Shown piece by piece: positions 25,273 through 33,427 of a stretch of 64,000 nt of DNA (positions are counted from its first letter, which is position 1; each line of letters begins with the position of its first letter). The position numbers and the translations under genes were made by a program. The notes under the pieces are model-generated. The model worked only from the letters and a program-made list of their open reading frames with translations. It did no database searches and had not been told where the DNA came from. The DNA comes from Hydrocarboniphaga effusa AP103 (GTDB lineage: Bacteria; Pseudomonadota; Gammaproteobacteria; Nevskiales; Nevskiaceae), in assembly GCF_000271305.1 (NCBI RefSeq), contig NZ_AKGD01000004.1, forward strand, positions 186,001 to 250,000, given 5' to 3'.

Positions 25273-25635
25273 TCAGCCGAGGGAGAGAATGGGAGGTCGT
25301 AATAGGGATGTCGGCGCGCGCGCAATTTCACGGACGGCAACCAAACCAGGTACAGCGACATCGCCGCGAGGAGTATCCAGCGTCAGGCTGACCGGCGAGG
25401 CGATGTGCCCCAGCGCACAAGTGGTCATGTCCGGGCAGTCGGCATTGCAGCAGGAGAGCTTGTCGGCTTTCTCCGCATCGGCCTTCTGGCCATGGCAAGG
25501 CATGTCCATCTGCATCGCCATTTCGGCGCCAGAATCCTTCAACAGATTCGCCCGGGGCGCCGCGGACACGGCATAGCCTTGCAGCAGGAGCACCAGCCCC
25601 AGCAGCACGCTCAACCATGTCCGGCCTATTTTCAT
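25273..25635 (-). CDS. CopL/CusI-like small secreted Cys-rich protein
   Basis: About 120 residues from the ATG at 25635. A signal peptide (WLSVLLGLVLLLQGYAVSAA) is followed by a metal-ligand-rich segment MAMQMDMPCHGQKAD, then LSCCNADCPDMTTC, and an ending LLRPPILSLG like that of the product at 11792-12142. It lies 71 bp upstream of cusC and may lead the cus operon. Confidence 0.6.
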   Translation of the reverse strand: MKIGRTWLSVLLGLVLLLQGYAVSAAPRANLLKDSGAEMAMQMDMPCHGQKADAEKADKLSCCNADCPDMTTCALGHIASPVSLTLDTPRGDVAVPGLVAVREIARAPTSLLRPPILSLG

Positions 25636-25862
25636 GACACCTCTGACTCTAAGTCCCGCTTCGGCGTTCCGCAATGGTTTTCATGCAATTGCACGTCTTC
25701 GTTCGTCGGCAGACCGAACGCAAAGGCGGAGTCCACTCCCGGAGTTCACTTCAGGCAATCGGCAGCATGTCATTGAGACCCCGGCTTTTCCTGCGCATTA
25801 TCCCAGTCCCGATGCCCGGGCCCGGCTCGGCCCGGCCGAAAATGCTCCTTGAACCTCCAGCC

Positions 25863-26630
25863 ATGGGCGATGAAGATGCCGCCATGTGGACAGGCAAGGC
25901 CAGCATTCAGCCAGGATGGGCGCTATTCAGCGGCACGGCCGGAGATCACTCCCTCCATCGCCATCACGCGGTCCAGCTCGCAATAGGCCTGACGGGTGCC
26001 ATCGAGCTGAGGGTCGGGACGGGGAACCTGATCCGGGCTCCCGGAATCGTCATCCCCGCCGATCATTCCCATCAGCTCGTCAGCGGACCGAATCCGCTGC
26101 TATTGCTCTATCTGGAGCGAGAGTCCAGCCAGGGACGCAGACTCGATCAGTGGTGCGGCCCCGGACCGCGTGCTTTGACGGAAGCCCAGTGCCGACGCCT
26201 GGTCGAGCTGTTATCGGCCAATACTGCGGGAGTGCTGGAGCAAGTCATTGCCGATCTGCTGGGGTCAGCTCCGGCAGCATCGGAGCATCCGTTCATGGAT
26301 CCTCGCATCCAGGATTGCCTTGCGGCGCTTCCGCGACCTTTGCCCGAATCGCTGTCCGGCGCTCACCTGGCTAAAAAGGCCGGCCTGTCGTCCAGTCGAT
26401 TCGCGCATCTGTTCCGTGCTCATACCGGCATGCCTCTGCGTCCGTACCTGCGTTGGCTGCGCTTGCAGCACGCGCTGGCCGCGATCGCCCATGGCCTTAA
26501 TCTCACGGAGGCGGCTCATGCCAGCGGCTTCTCCGACTCCGCCCACCTGTCGCGCAGTTTCCGCAGCACCTTCGGGATTGCACCGAATGTCTTGTTGCAC
26601 CCTCTGCTGTCTCTACGCGCAAACGCCTGA
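25863..26630 (+). CDS. AraC-family transcriptional regulator
   Basis: About 255 residues if started at the ATG at 25863; the frame is open back to 25674 and no candidate start has a good ribosome site, so the N-terminus is uncertain. The N-terminal cupin-like part (HRHHAVQLAIGLTGAIELRV) may sense a ligand or metal through its His cluster. The C-terminal double HTH includes LAKKAGLSSSRFAHLFRAHT and AAHASGFSDSAHLSRSFRST. It is divergent from the cus operon and upstream of two membrane-protein genes, either of which it could control. Confidence 0.85.
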   Translation: MGDEDAAMWTGKASIQPGWALFSGTAGDHSLHRHHAVQLAIGLTGAIELRVGTGNLIRAPGIVIPADHSHQLVSGPNPLLLLYLERESSQGRRLDQWCGPGPRALTEAQCRRLVELLSANTAGVLEQVIADLLGSAPAASEHPFMDPRIQDCLAALPRPLPESLSGAHLAKKAGLSSSRFAHLFRAHTGMPLRPYLRWLRLQHALAAIAHGLNLTEAAHASGFSDSAHLSRSFRSTFGIAPNVLLHPLLSLRANA

Positions 26631-26670
26631 GCCCTCCCCCTACTGCCTTTTGGCACTGGAATAAACCGCC

Positions 26671-27315
26671 ATGATCATGACGTCCAACATCCGCAAACTG
26701 ATGCTGACCTTTCACGTCACTGCGTCGATCGGCTGGGCCGGCGCGCTGGCCGTATTCCTCGCGCACTCTCTGGTCAGCCTGTCCAACCAGGATCCCGCCG
26801 TCGTGCGGGCGGCCTGTCTGATGATGGGTATCACGGCCTGGTTCGTCATCCTGCCGCTCGCCGCGACCTCTCTCGTGACAGGGCTGGTGCAAGCCCTGGG
26901 CACCGCATGGGGGCTGTTCCGGCACTACTGGGTGACGATAAAGCTCTTGCTCACAGCGTTTGCCACCGCCGTCCTTCTGCTGAAACTGACGCCCATCAGC
27001 GCCCTGGCAGCCGCCGCACAGACCGCCGTCTCGTTGCAGGAATTCGCGGGCCTGAAGCTCTCGCTGGTGATCCATGCCGCGGGAGGCCTAGGGGTGCTGC
27101 TGGTGACTACCGCCCTGGCCATCTACAAGCCCGCCGGCCTCACACCTTACGGCGCCCGGATGCTGGGCACTCGCAGCGCTTATATCCGCAACAGCGGATC
27201 AGCTGCCGGATTGCCCCGTTGGGTGAAGGGTTTCGTCGCCGCCTCGATGGTGCTGTTGCTCGTGCTCATTGTCATGATCATGCATGGCGGACATGGCCCT
27301 GGGGCGCATATGTAA
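26671..27315 (+). CDS. DUF2269-like integral membrane protein
   Basis: 214 residues with five or six hydrophobic helices. The first has the conserved HVTASIGWAGALAVFLAHS, and there is a conserved GLVQALGTAWGLFRHYWV loop between helices. The protein ends in a His/Gly tail (MHGGHGPGAHM). Proteins of this type are annotated as DUF2269; several transmembrane His could be haem or metal ligands, but the function is unknown. It starts 40 bp after the AraC gene on the same strand. Confidence 0.7.
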   Translation: MIMTSNIRKLMLTFHVTASIGWAGALAVFLAHSLVSLSNQDPAVVRAACLMMGITAWFVILPLAATSLVTGLVQALGTAWGLFRHYWVTIKLLLTAFATAVLLLKLTPISALAAAAQTAVSLQEFAGLKLSLVIHAAGGLGVLLVTTALAIYKPAGLTPYGARMLGTRSAYIRNSGSAAGLPRWVKGFVAASMVLLLVLIVMIMHGGHGPGAHM

Positions 27316-27328
27316 GTGCCGGGCTGTC

Positions 27329-27350
27329 GGCGGGATAGCGCCCTCCCGCC
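27329..27350 (+). terminator. Possible hairpin terminator
   Basis: GGCGGG (27329-27334) and CCCGCC (27345-27350) form a 6-bp GC stem 14 bp after the stop of the DUF2269-like gene. There is no T run, so it is weak evidence for an intrinsic terminator. Confidence 0.3.
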
Positions 27351-27449
27351 ACGTCAGGGCGCCGCGCCGAAGCGATAGCCAATACGTTCAAGCCCGATCC
27401 CCGGCTCCTGCGTAGTCTGCATCCCATCGCAGACGCCTAGGAGCAACCC

Positions 27450-28295
27450 ATGCGGACCGCAGTTCGATACCTCGCCTATCCCCTGATCTTGGGAACCTTG
27501 GCCGTTCTCCTCGTCGTACTGGCCGATCGCGGTGTCGCTTATTGGCCGGCCTTCCCCGTGCTCGTGGTCGTGGGCATCGGCGCCGTGGCCGTGCTAGAGC
27601 GGCTGGCACCATATGAGCCGGCATGGAATCGTGACCATGGGGGCGATACCCGGGTCGATGTCCTACACCTACTGGTGAGCCATGCCCTTATCCAGGGGGC
27701 CGTTGCCTCGGCTTTCGGGCTGCGTGCCCTCCTTCCCGATCTGCCCACTTTGTGGCCCAGCTCGGCTCCCATGTGGGCACAGATCCTCCTGGCGGGTGGA
27801 GTCATGGACCTGGGGCTCTACGCCATGCATCGTGCCAGCCACATCAGTGGCTTCTTGTGGCGCTTGCACGCCATCCATCACATGCCCGAACGGCTCTACT
27901 GGCTGAACGGCGGACGCCGCCATCCGCTGTCGGCACTGGTTTTAGCAGGGCCCGGTTTGATCGCCCTGCTGGTGCTGGGGGCGACACCCATCGCCCTGGG
28001 CGCCTGGCTCAGCATCATGAGCATCCATCTCGCATTCCAGCATGCCAATCTGGACTACCGGCTGGGACCTTTTCGGCATGTGCTCGGCGTTGGGGAGATG
28101 CACCGGTGGCACCACAAGCGCGAATTCGAGGATGCACAGGTGAATTTCGGTGAGGTGTTCCTCATCTGGGACCTGCTGTTCGGTACTCATCATGACGCGC
28201 CGCGCAGCCCTGCGCGTGGCGAGGTCGGTCTCAAAGATGATGATATTCCCGCGACCTACCTGGGGCAGATTCTCTGGCCCATGCGAAAGCGCTAG
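27450..28295 (+). CDS. Sterol desaturase/fatty-acid hydroxylase family membrane protein
   Basis: 281 residues, AGGAG 8 bases upstream of the ATG. It has about four to six membrane segments and the family's His boxes for a di-iron site: HRASH (about 127), HAIHH (about 139) and HRWHH (about 217), plus a further HLAFQHAN box. Enzymes of this superfamily hydroxylate or desaturate lipids with O2. The substrate is unknown; nearby genes give no pathway. Confidence 0.85.
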   Translation: MRTAVRYLAYPLILGTLAVLLVVLADRGVAYWPAFPVLVVVGIGAVAVLERLAPYEPAWNRDHGGDTRVDVLHLLVSHALIQGAVASAFGLRALLPDLPTLWPSSAPMWAQILLAGGVMDLGLYAMHRASHISGFLWRLHAIHHMPERLYWLNGGRRHPLSALVLAGPGLIALLVLGATPIALGAWLSIMSIHLAFQHANLDYRLGPFRHVLGVGEMHRWHHKREFEDAQVNFGEVFLIWDLLFGTHHDAPRSPARGEVGLKDDDIPATYLGQILWPMRKR

Positions 28296-28330
28296 GGGCA
28301 GGTGAGGCGGCTGGGTGACAATGCGGGCCT

Positions 28331-28528
28331 CTATTGACCGCTCCTGTCTCGTACCTGTGCCCTCAGGGAATCAAGCTCTGCTCGAGCAGCGCCCCGCATC
28401 GCGTCTCTATCAGGAGGATCATCGCGTGCGAACATTCGCTCCAGTTGGATAGTCCTCGTATCAAAATGGTCGACTGCGTAGTCCAACCAGCTGGGATATC
28501 CATCAGGAGGGGGCAGTGTTCCTGGCAT
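28331..28528 (-). CDS. Small acidic hypothetical protein
   Basis: 65 residues with a plausible GGGGA site 9 bases upstream. The N-terminus LPPPDGYPSWLDYAVDHFDT and a charged helical C-terminus (MRGAARAELDSLRAQV) have natural composition, and I recall similar short proteins in other Proteobacteria without a known function. It is on the strand opposite to its neighbours. Two alternative frames over the same bases look less natural. Confidence 0.5.
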   Translation of the reverse strand: MPGTLPPPDGYPSWLDYAVDHFDTRTIQLERMFARDDPPDRDAMRGAARAELDSLRAQVRDRSGQ

Positions 28529-28740
28529 ATTTCCGTCCCCGAGTTAACTCCGTGTTTCCTCAACGTCGTGATGGCAGTAGAACGTGCCCCGCCACTCGAT
28601 TCCGATAGGGGGACAAGTAAGGGGCTATTGCCGAAGGTCAAAAACGAGTGCAGACTATACTCATCATGAAGACAATCTTCATAACGCAAATGATACGACT
28701 GCCCTGACGGGGCTGCCGGCGCGTTATTGAACGCATCTCT

Positions 28741-28757
28741 GGCAGCCATTGGCTGCC
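28741..28757 (+). promoter_or_regulatory. Inverted repeat before the first phosphatase gene
   Basis: Perfect 7-bp inverted repeat GGCAGCC-ATT-GGCTGCC, ending 18 bases before the ATG at 28776 and just before the purine-rich ribosome site (CAAGAG). It could be an operator or an mRNA hairpin. The stretch 28529-28740 before it has no other convincing gene; it contains an AT-richer segment near 28650 that may hold a promoter. Confidence 0.4.
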
Positions 28758-28775
28758 ACTTCTTCAAGAGATGCC

Positions 28776-29720
28776 ATGTTGTTCGACTCCCCCTTTGTCA
28801 GCCTGCCGGTCAACGACCGGGGTCGCGATTTCTGTATTGGCGACTTGCATGGTTGCCGGCAGATGCTCGACTGCCTGCTGATGGCGGTCGACTTCGATTC
28901 GGAGCGTGACCGGCTATTCTCGGTCGGTGACCTCATTCACCGTGGTCCAGAATCCGCGGCGTGCCTTTGCCTGGCCGAGCAGCCTTGGTTCTTTCCGGTG
29001 ATGGGCAATCACGAGGCGATGCAGATTGCTGCCTACGCCGGCGCCTATTGGGTCGAAGATTCGAAGCTCGAAACCGGCCTGGAATACCTGGCCGACGCAG
29101 ATCCGCAGGCAATCGCGCGGGAGCACCAGCGCTACCAGGCCATCCTCGATGGTCTTCCTCTGGCGATCGAAACCACCCTCATGGACGGACGGCGCGTGGG
29201 CATCGTCCACGCCGGCTTGCGGTCGCCCTACCTTTGGGCCGACGTCCAGGCGATCTACCGGCGTGACGCCGAATTGGACAGGCCGCGCGTGGCCCTGCAG
29301 CCCTTGCTGCTCTGGGACAGGCTGCCAGCGGACTTCGTGTTTAGCGCGGCATTGCCCGATGCAAAGACCCGTATTGCCGCTCTCAATCTGGCCCAGCGCC
29401 GCCAGCAGTACGTCCTCGGGCAGCAGATTCCGGACATCGATCTGTTGATCTCAGGTCACTCCCAAACCCCCGGCGACCAGCCCTTGCGTGCCGGTATGCG
29501 CCTCTTCGTGGACACCGGTGCTGGGTTCGAGGATGGCTGGCTATCCATGGTCGAACTGGCCAGCGGGCGCTGCTGGCAGGTTCCAGACCCTCGGATGTTC
29601 CCGGAGATGCCCGTCCGCATTCTCGATCGATATTTGGAACCAGCGATGGACTGGCCATGGCTCTCGGAGAGCGAGATTCCAAGCCTGGCGGAGGAGTTGC
29701 AGCGCGCCTGGTTCCGCTGA
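28776..29720 (+). CDS. PPP-family metallophosphatase (lambda/PrpA-like), copy 1
   Basis: About 314 residues from the ATG at 28776. All PPP-family metal and catalytic motifs are visible: DLHG (FCIGDLHGCRQML), GDLIHRGPES, GNHEAM, VHAGL and SGHSQ. These proteins hydrolyse phosphoesters (Ser/Thr phosphate or nucleotides) using two metal ions. It is the first of two tandem paralogues; over the first 80 residues roughly 70% are the same as in the next gene, and the middle regions differ. The physiological substrate is unknown. Confidence 0.85.
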   Translation: MLFDSPFVSLPVNDRGRDFCIGDLHGCRQMLDCLLMAVDFDSERDRLFSVGDLIHRGPESAACLCLAEQPWFFPVMGNHEAMQIAAYAGAYWVEDSKLETGLEYLADADPQAIAREHQRYQAILDGLPLAIETTLMDGRRVGIVHAGLRSPYLWADVQAIYRRDAELDRPRVALQPLLLWDRLPADFVFSAALPDAKTRIAALNLAQRRQQYVLGQQIPDIDLLISGHSQTPGDQPLRAGMRLFVDTGAGFEDGWLSMVELASGRCWQVPDPRMFPEMPVRILDRYLEPAMDWPWLSESEIPSLAEELQRAWFR

Positions 29721-29753
29721 TTCCTTCATCCCACGACAATATCGAGACGCCCC

Positions 29754-30746
29754 ATGCTGTTCGACACCCCTTTTGTGTCCCTCTCCGTCAACAAGCGGGG
29801 ACGCGACTTCTGTATCGGCGACCTGCACGGCTGCCGGGAGATGCTCGGCCGCTTGATGGATGCCGTGGCTTTCGATCAGGGGCGCGACCGCCTGATTTCC
29901 GTGGGCGATCTCGTGCACCGCGGGCCCGAGTCGGTTCGTTGCTTGCGGCTGGCCGAGACCCCCTGGTTTTTCGCGGTCATGGGCAACCACGAGGCGATGC
30001 AGCAGGGCGCCTATTACGGCGCGATTCATAGCTCCGGTCGCTCGGTAAGCTCCATGTGCGAGTACGACGGCATGAATGATCCCCTCTGGCCGGGCAAGCC
30101 CGATCAGGCCCACATGGAAGGGATCCTGCAGCGGCTCCCCTTGGCCATGGAGATCCCCCTGCGGGACGGGCGCCGCGTGGGAATCCTGCACGCCGGGCTT
30201 CCCGCCGAATGGACTTGGGACAACGTCCGGGCGATCTCCGATCGCGAGGAGTTCCTCTTCGAAAAGCTTCGTCCGGGGCTCCAACCGGCGATTCTTTGGG
30301 ATCGCCAGCCCATCATTGCGGCCACGGCCGCCGTCTATCACACCGAAGAATCGGAGTTGCGCGCCCTCTATCCCACGATGAGGCGCTACCAGTTCTCACA
30401 AGTCACCAAGCCCGTGGCCGGCCTGGACCTGCTGGTCTCCGGCCATACCACGCTCAAGAAGTGGCCGTTGGCGGTCGGAAACCGTCAGTACATCGACAGG
30501 GGCGCCGGGAAGGCGGATGGAAGCCTGCTCATGGTGGAGTTGGGCACCGAGCACTACTGGGAGGTGCCGGATCCACGCCATGACCCCAGCATGCCGGTGT
30601 CGGAGCACACCGGATTCAAGCGCGCCGGACACGACCTTCCTTGGCTGACACCCGAGGAACTGGCCACCATGGAGCGCACCGGACGGCCACCCGGTGATCC
30701 GAACGTGCAGTTGTTCTACCCCGGCCTCAGGGACGACAACTTCTAG
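29754..30746 (+). CDS. PPP-family metallophosphatase (lambda/PrpA-like), copy 2
   Basis: 330 residues starting 33 bp after copy 1. Complete motifs: FCIGDLHGCREML, GDLVHRGPES, GNHEAM, LHAGL and SGHTTL. It differs from copy 1 by an insert after the GNHE motif (SSGRSVSSMCEYDGMNDPLW) and a longer C-terminus. The pair looks like an old duplication with divergence. It is probably co-transcribed with copy 1; the odd tRNA-like gene follows 84 bp downstream. Confidence 0.85.
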   Translation: MLFDTPFVSLSVNKRGRDFCIGDLHGCREMLGRLMDAVAFDQGRDRLISVGDLVHRGPESVRCLRLAETPWFFAVMGNHEAMQQGAYYGAIHSSGRSVSSMCEYDGMNDPLWPGKPDQAHMEGILQRLPLAMEIPLRDGRRVGILHAGLPAEWTWDNVRAISDREEFLFEKLRPGLQPAILWDRQPIIAATAAVYHTEESELRALYPTMRRYQFSQVTKPVAGLDLLVSGHTTLKKWPLAVGNRQYIDRGAGKADGSLLMVELGTEHYWEVPDPRHDPSMPVSEHTGFKRAGHDLPWLTPEELATMERTGRPPGDPNVQLFYPGLRDDNF

Positions 30747-30830
30747 CGCCGCATGGATGAGCCTCTCATGAAGCCCCTAATCGCCCGCGCCTGGGCTTGC
30801 GACCGAATACCCCGGCGGTAGTGCCCTACT

Positions 30831-30929
30831 GCCCCGGTCGCCTAACGGTTTGGCAGACGGACTTATAGCCGTCTAAGGCATTGGCCAGATAAGCCAATGA
30901 TGCGGGTTCGAATCCCGCCCGGGGCACCA
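30831..30929 (+). tRNA. Class II tRNA-like gene with 8-base anticodon loop (best read as UAU)
   Basis: A complete cloverleaf can be drawn: 7-bp acceptor stem GCCCCGG/CCGGGGC with encoded ACCA; 3-bp D stem GCC/GGC with AACGG in its loop; anticodon stem GACGG/CCGTC; a long variable region with a 7-bp arm CATTGGC/GCCAATG and loop CAGATAA; and T arm GCGGG-TTCGAAT-CCCGC. The anticodon loop ACTTATAG has 8 bases. Aligning the CT as positions 32-33 gives anticodon UAU (Ile, AUA codon) with one extra base. Long variable arms are normal for Leu, Ser, Tyr and Sec, not Ile. Discriminator base is A. It may be a functional odd tRNA, a decoy, or a degenerate copy. Confidence 0.65.
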
Positions 30930-30963
30930 CTTTGCCTCCAGAGCGATGGAAATACCCGATACC

Positions 30964-31809
30964 ATGAAACCAACACCCCACCCCGCGGCTCCTCTGCGGG
31001 TTCGCTACATGAGCGACCTGCACCTCGAGTTCACCGGCTATGCCCCGGATGTCGTCGCCGATGCCCGGGAGGACCTGGTCGTGCTCGCGGGCGACATCGG
31101 CACCGGCACGGATGGCATCCACTGGGCCAAGCGCACCTTTCCGAACACCCCGGTGCTGTACGTTTTGGGGAATCACGAGTTCTACGGCTACGACTGGGAG
31201 CAGCTGATCGACGAGGCCCACAGCGCCTGCGAAGGGTCCAATGTCCGTCTGCTCGAGAACGACGTCTTTCGATATCGCGGGGTCCGCTTCCTCGGTACCT
31301 CGCTCTGGACGAGCTTCATGCTTGCCGGACTCTACGGGCAGCCCCAGGCCATGTTGGCCTGCGAGCGAGCGATCAACGACTTCCGCTTCATCCGCTCCGG
31401 CGGCCGCAACCTGCTCGCGCGCGAGACGGTCGAGCGCCATGAGCGAAGTGCAGGCTGGCTACGGCAAGAGCTGGAAGGCAGCGATGAGGTGACCGTGGTG
31501 ATCACACACCACGCGCCCTGCCTGCCCGCGCGGCACCCGAAGTATCCACTGGATGACATCTCCAACACCTTCTTCAGCGATCTGCCGGAGGCGTTCTTTC
31601 AAACACCCGCTGCCTGGGTTTTTGGCCACACGCACTACTCGATGGAGGCCGTCCGGCACGTGGGGACGAAGCTGTACTCCAACCAGCGCGGCTATCCCCG
31701 GGAGCGTGTCGACTTCGACTGGTGCAAGGTCCTGGAGGTCGCGCCGGGTGGCTCGGAGGCGGCTGGCGCCCTTCAAGGCATCGTCAGGCCCGGATCAGGA
31801 TCTCCGTAA
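30964..31809 (+). CDS. Calcineurin-like metallophosphoesterase
   Basis: About 281 residues (ATG at 30964; 30946 is an in-frame alternative and neither has a strong ribosome site). Motifs of the calcineurin-like superfamily: MSDLHLEF, VLAGDIGTG, LGNHEFYG, VITHHAPC and FGHTHYS. It is not closely similar to the two PPP-type genes upstream, so it is a separate acquisition. It starts 35 bp after the tRNA-like gene. Substrate unknown. Confidence 0.85.
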   Translation: MKPTPHPAAPLRVRYMSDLHLEFTGYAPDVVADAREDLVVLAGDIGTGTDGIHWAKRTFPNTPVLYVLGNHEFYGYDWEQLIDEAHSACEGSNVRLLENDVFRYRGVRFLGTSLWTSFMLAGLYGQPQAMLACERAINDFRFIRSGGRNLLARETVERHERSAGWLRQELEGSDEVTVVITHHAPCLPARHPKYPLDDISNTFFSDLPEAFFQTPAAWVFGHTHYSMEAVRHVGTKLYSNQRGYPRERVDFDWCKVLEVAPGGSEAAGALQGIVRPGSGSP

Positions 31810-31860
31810 TGGGACATAAACGTCCCGTGAAGCCCCTTCCCGTGCATTCAGTGGCCCGTC

Positions 31861-32193
31861 ATGCCGCGATCCAGTAAGCGCCTGCTGCCGTCCCAGCAGG
31901 CCCATATGACCGAACTCGGGGAACGCCTGCAGCGCGCCCGGCTCAGGCGCCGCATGCCGGCGAGGGTCCTGGCGGTTCGGGCCGGCCTTTCCACCCGGAC
32001 CCTGTCCAGGATTGAGCAGGGGGACCCGTCGGTCGCGATCAGGTCTTACGTGCGGGTTTTGGGCGTACTTTACCTAGAGTCCGACCTCGACCTTTTGGGT
32101 CGGGACTGCGCCCTGATCCGGCGGCTTTATGACGCTCCGACTTTGCGGCAGTTGCAGCGCCGCGGGCGATCGTCTCCCGCTTGGGTCGGCTGA
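31861..32193 (+). CDS. XRE-family HTH protein (HipB-like)
   Basis: 110 residues (an internal ATG at 31906 is also possible). The helix-turn-helix reads MPARVLAVRAGLSTRTLSRIEQGDP, followed by a VRVLGVLYLESDLDLLGRD segment like HipB antitoxins. No hipA toxin gene is nearby. Its last 155 bases overlap, tail to tail, with the convergent HTH gene at 32039-32455. Confidence 0.65.
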   Translation: MPRSSKRLLPSQQAHMTELGERLQRARLRRRMPARVLAVRAGLSTRTLSRIEQGDPSVAIRSYVRVLGVLYLESDLDLLGRDCALIRRLYDAPTLRQLQRRGRSSPAWVG

Positions 32194-32455
32194 TCAGCGC
32201 CAGGTTCATGGCCTTGCGCGTCGCCGTGACCATCGACTCGGCGGTGATCTCCAACTCGTCGGCGAGCAGGAAGATGGTGCCCAGCGTCGGCTGGTTGCCG
32301 CCGCGCTCCAGGACGCCGACATAGGTCTTGTCCAGGCCGCAGGCCATGCTCAAGGCTTCCTGGGATCGCCCGGCCTGAATACGGCTCGCGCGGAGGGCCA
32401 CCCCGAAGGCCACGGCCACGGGGTGCCGTTTCTTCTTTTTAGGAGAGGCCACCAT
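32039..32455 (-). CDS. XRE-family HTH transcriptional regulator
   Basis: 138 residues. Lys-rich start (ASPKKKKRH), then a Cro/C1-type HTH: LRASRIQAGRSQEALSMACG, LDKTYVGVLERGGNQPTLGTI. The C-terminal about 50 residues are basic and low in complexity and are encoded antisense to the end of the convergent HipB-like gene, so the true end may be less conserved. No SD is evident; a TATACT -10-like element lies at 32496-32501 upstream. Confidence 0.65.
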   Translation of the reverse strand: MVASPKKKKRHPVAVAFGVALRASRIQAGRSQEALSMACGLDKTYVGVLERGGNQPTLGTIFLLADELEITAESMVTATRKAMNLALISRPKRETIARGAATAAKSERHKAAGSGRSPDPKGRGRTLGKVRPKPARKT

Positions 32456-32730
32456 CCCGGGGACGATGCAGCCCCGCAGGGTCCTGTTCCACCGAGTATA
32501 CTCATGAAAATACAGCGCAGGCTGTTGATTTGCAGAGCATAGTCTGAGAAGCTTAGGGGATATCGAACCCCGCTAATCCGCAGGAGCCAGCCGAATATTG
32601 GCCCTCTTACAGCCGGAATGGGGCTTCGATGCTGATCTCTCGACGCCCAGCGGACAGTCCGAATTTGCGAGAGCGGCACGGCCCTTTAGGTCGTGCTTCT
32701 TGAGTTCACGACAGGACTGAGGGCTGCCCG

Positions 32731-33081
32731 GTGTTCCGACTGGTTTATGGAGACTTCGATTTCTCTCTCGTGCTGCCGTTCGAGGCGCACGTCGAGGAAC
32801 GTCTCTATCGCATTATCAGTTTGGCAGACGGGGCGGAAATGGATCCCCCGGAACTTGCCAGGCGCGCGGCTGATACGCTCTCTGCGGCTCTGGATGCTCA
32901 CCTCATCCCCCCGACGGGCCCTCAGATCAAGTACGCGATTGCCATTGCGCAAGAACTCGAACTGGAGTTGCCGGCAAACGCACTGCGATATCGGGAATCC
33001 ATGAGGGTGTTTCTCAGCACTCATGCGCCCACGTTCCGTGAATCCAAAGCCTACCGACGCAGACAGGGGACCGCAGGATGA
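32731..33081 (+). CDS. Hypothetical protein, first gene of a four-gene operon
   Basis: 116 residues from a GTG at 32731 with GAGGG about 9 bases upstream. It has a hydrophobic/aromatic N-terminus (FRLVYGDFDFSLVLPFEAHV) followed by helical, acidic regions (MDPPELARRAADTLSAALDA, then LELELPANALRYRESM). No recognised family. Its stop overlaps the next start (ATGA). The 275-bp gap before it (32456-32730) holds only a GGGG-N8-CCCC inverted repeat near 32554-32569. Confidence 0.55.
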   Translation: MFRLVYGDFDFSLVLPFEAHVEERLYRIISLADGAEMDPPELARRAADTLSAALDAHLIPPTGPQIKYAIAIAQELELELPANALRYRESMRVFLSTHAPTFRESKAYRRRQGTAG

Positions 33082-33425
33082 CCACGCCCGAATCTCCCGA
33101 GGAGGTGGCCAGCCGGGTCATCGAGGCCCTCGTCCGTGGGCAAGTCATCGACTACGTCGACGGTACGACCGACAAGGAATACCCCGAGGTCATGTGGTCC
33201 ATATTCGGACTGCCGCTCACGAGGGAGATTGCCGTGGTTGCCAGGGTCGGAGATTTGCGCCTGGGGAAGGCCGCTCCCTCCGCCCTGCTGGTTCCTCACA
33301 TGGAGGAGCGGGTGTATGGCATTGACGTTTCGGACCAGATACTGGCAAACGAGCTTTCGGAAGCCCTCTGGGCCGAACAATCGGAACGCCTCATCGCAGC
33401 CGCATTGCGGCGGCGCGGACACTGA
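33078..33425 (+). CDS. Hypothetical protein, second gene of the operon
   Basis: 115 residues. An acidic, probably cytosolic protein with no signal or membrane segment; the sequence includes SRVIEALVRGQVIDYVDGTT, a central GLPLTREIAVVARVGDLRLG strand region and a helical end (LSEALWAEQSERLIAAAL). I do not recognise the family. It is coupled to the preceding gene by ATGA and lies 2 bp before the Phd/YefM-like gene. It might be the toxin partner of the following antitoxin-like proteins, but that is only a positional guess. Confidence 0.55.
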   Translation: MTTPESPEEVASRVIEALVRGQVIDYVDGTTDKEYPEVMWSIFGLPLTREIAVVARVGDLRLGKAAPSALLVPHMEERVYGIDVSDQILANELSEALWAEQSERLIAAALRRRGH

Positions 33426-33427
33426 CC

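Noticed and set aside
28363..28767. 134-codon minus-strand frame near the first phosphatase gene
   Set aside because: It overlaps the better small gene at 28331-28528 and the phosphatase leader, with no ribosome site and no protein-like pattern.
30831..30929. Reading the tRNA-like gene as an ochre suppressor (anticodon UUA)
   Set aside because: That alignment puts C at position 33 in place of the near-universal U and leaves the stem unpaired by one base; UAU with one extra loop base fits better.
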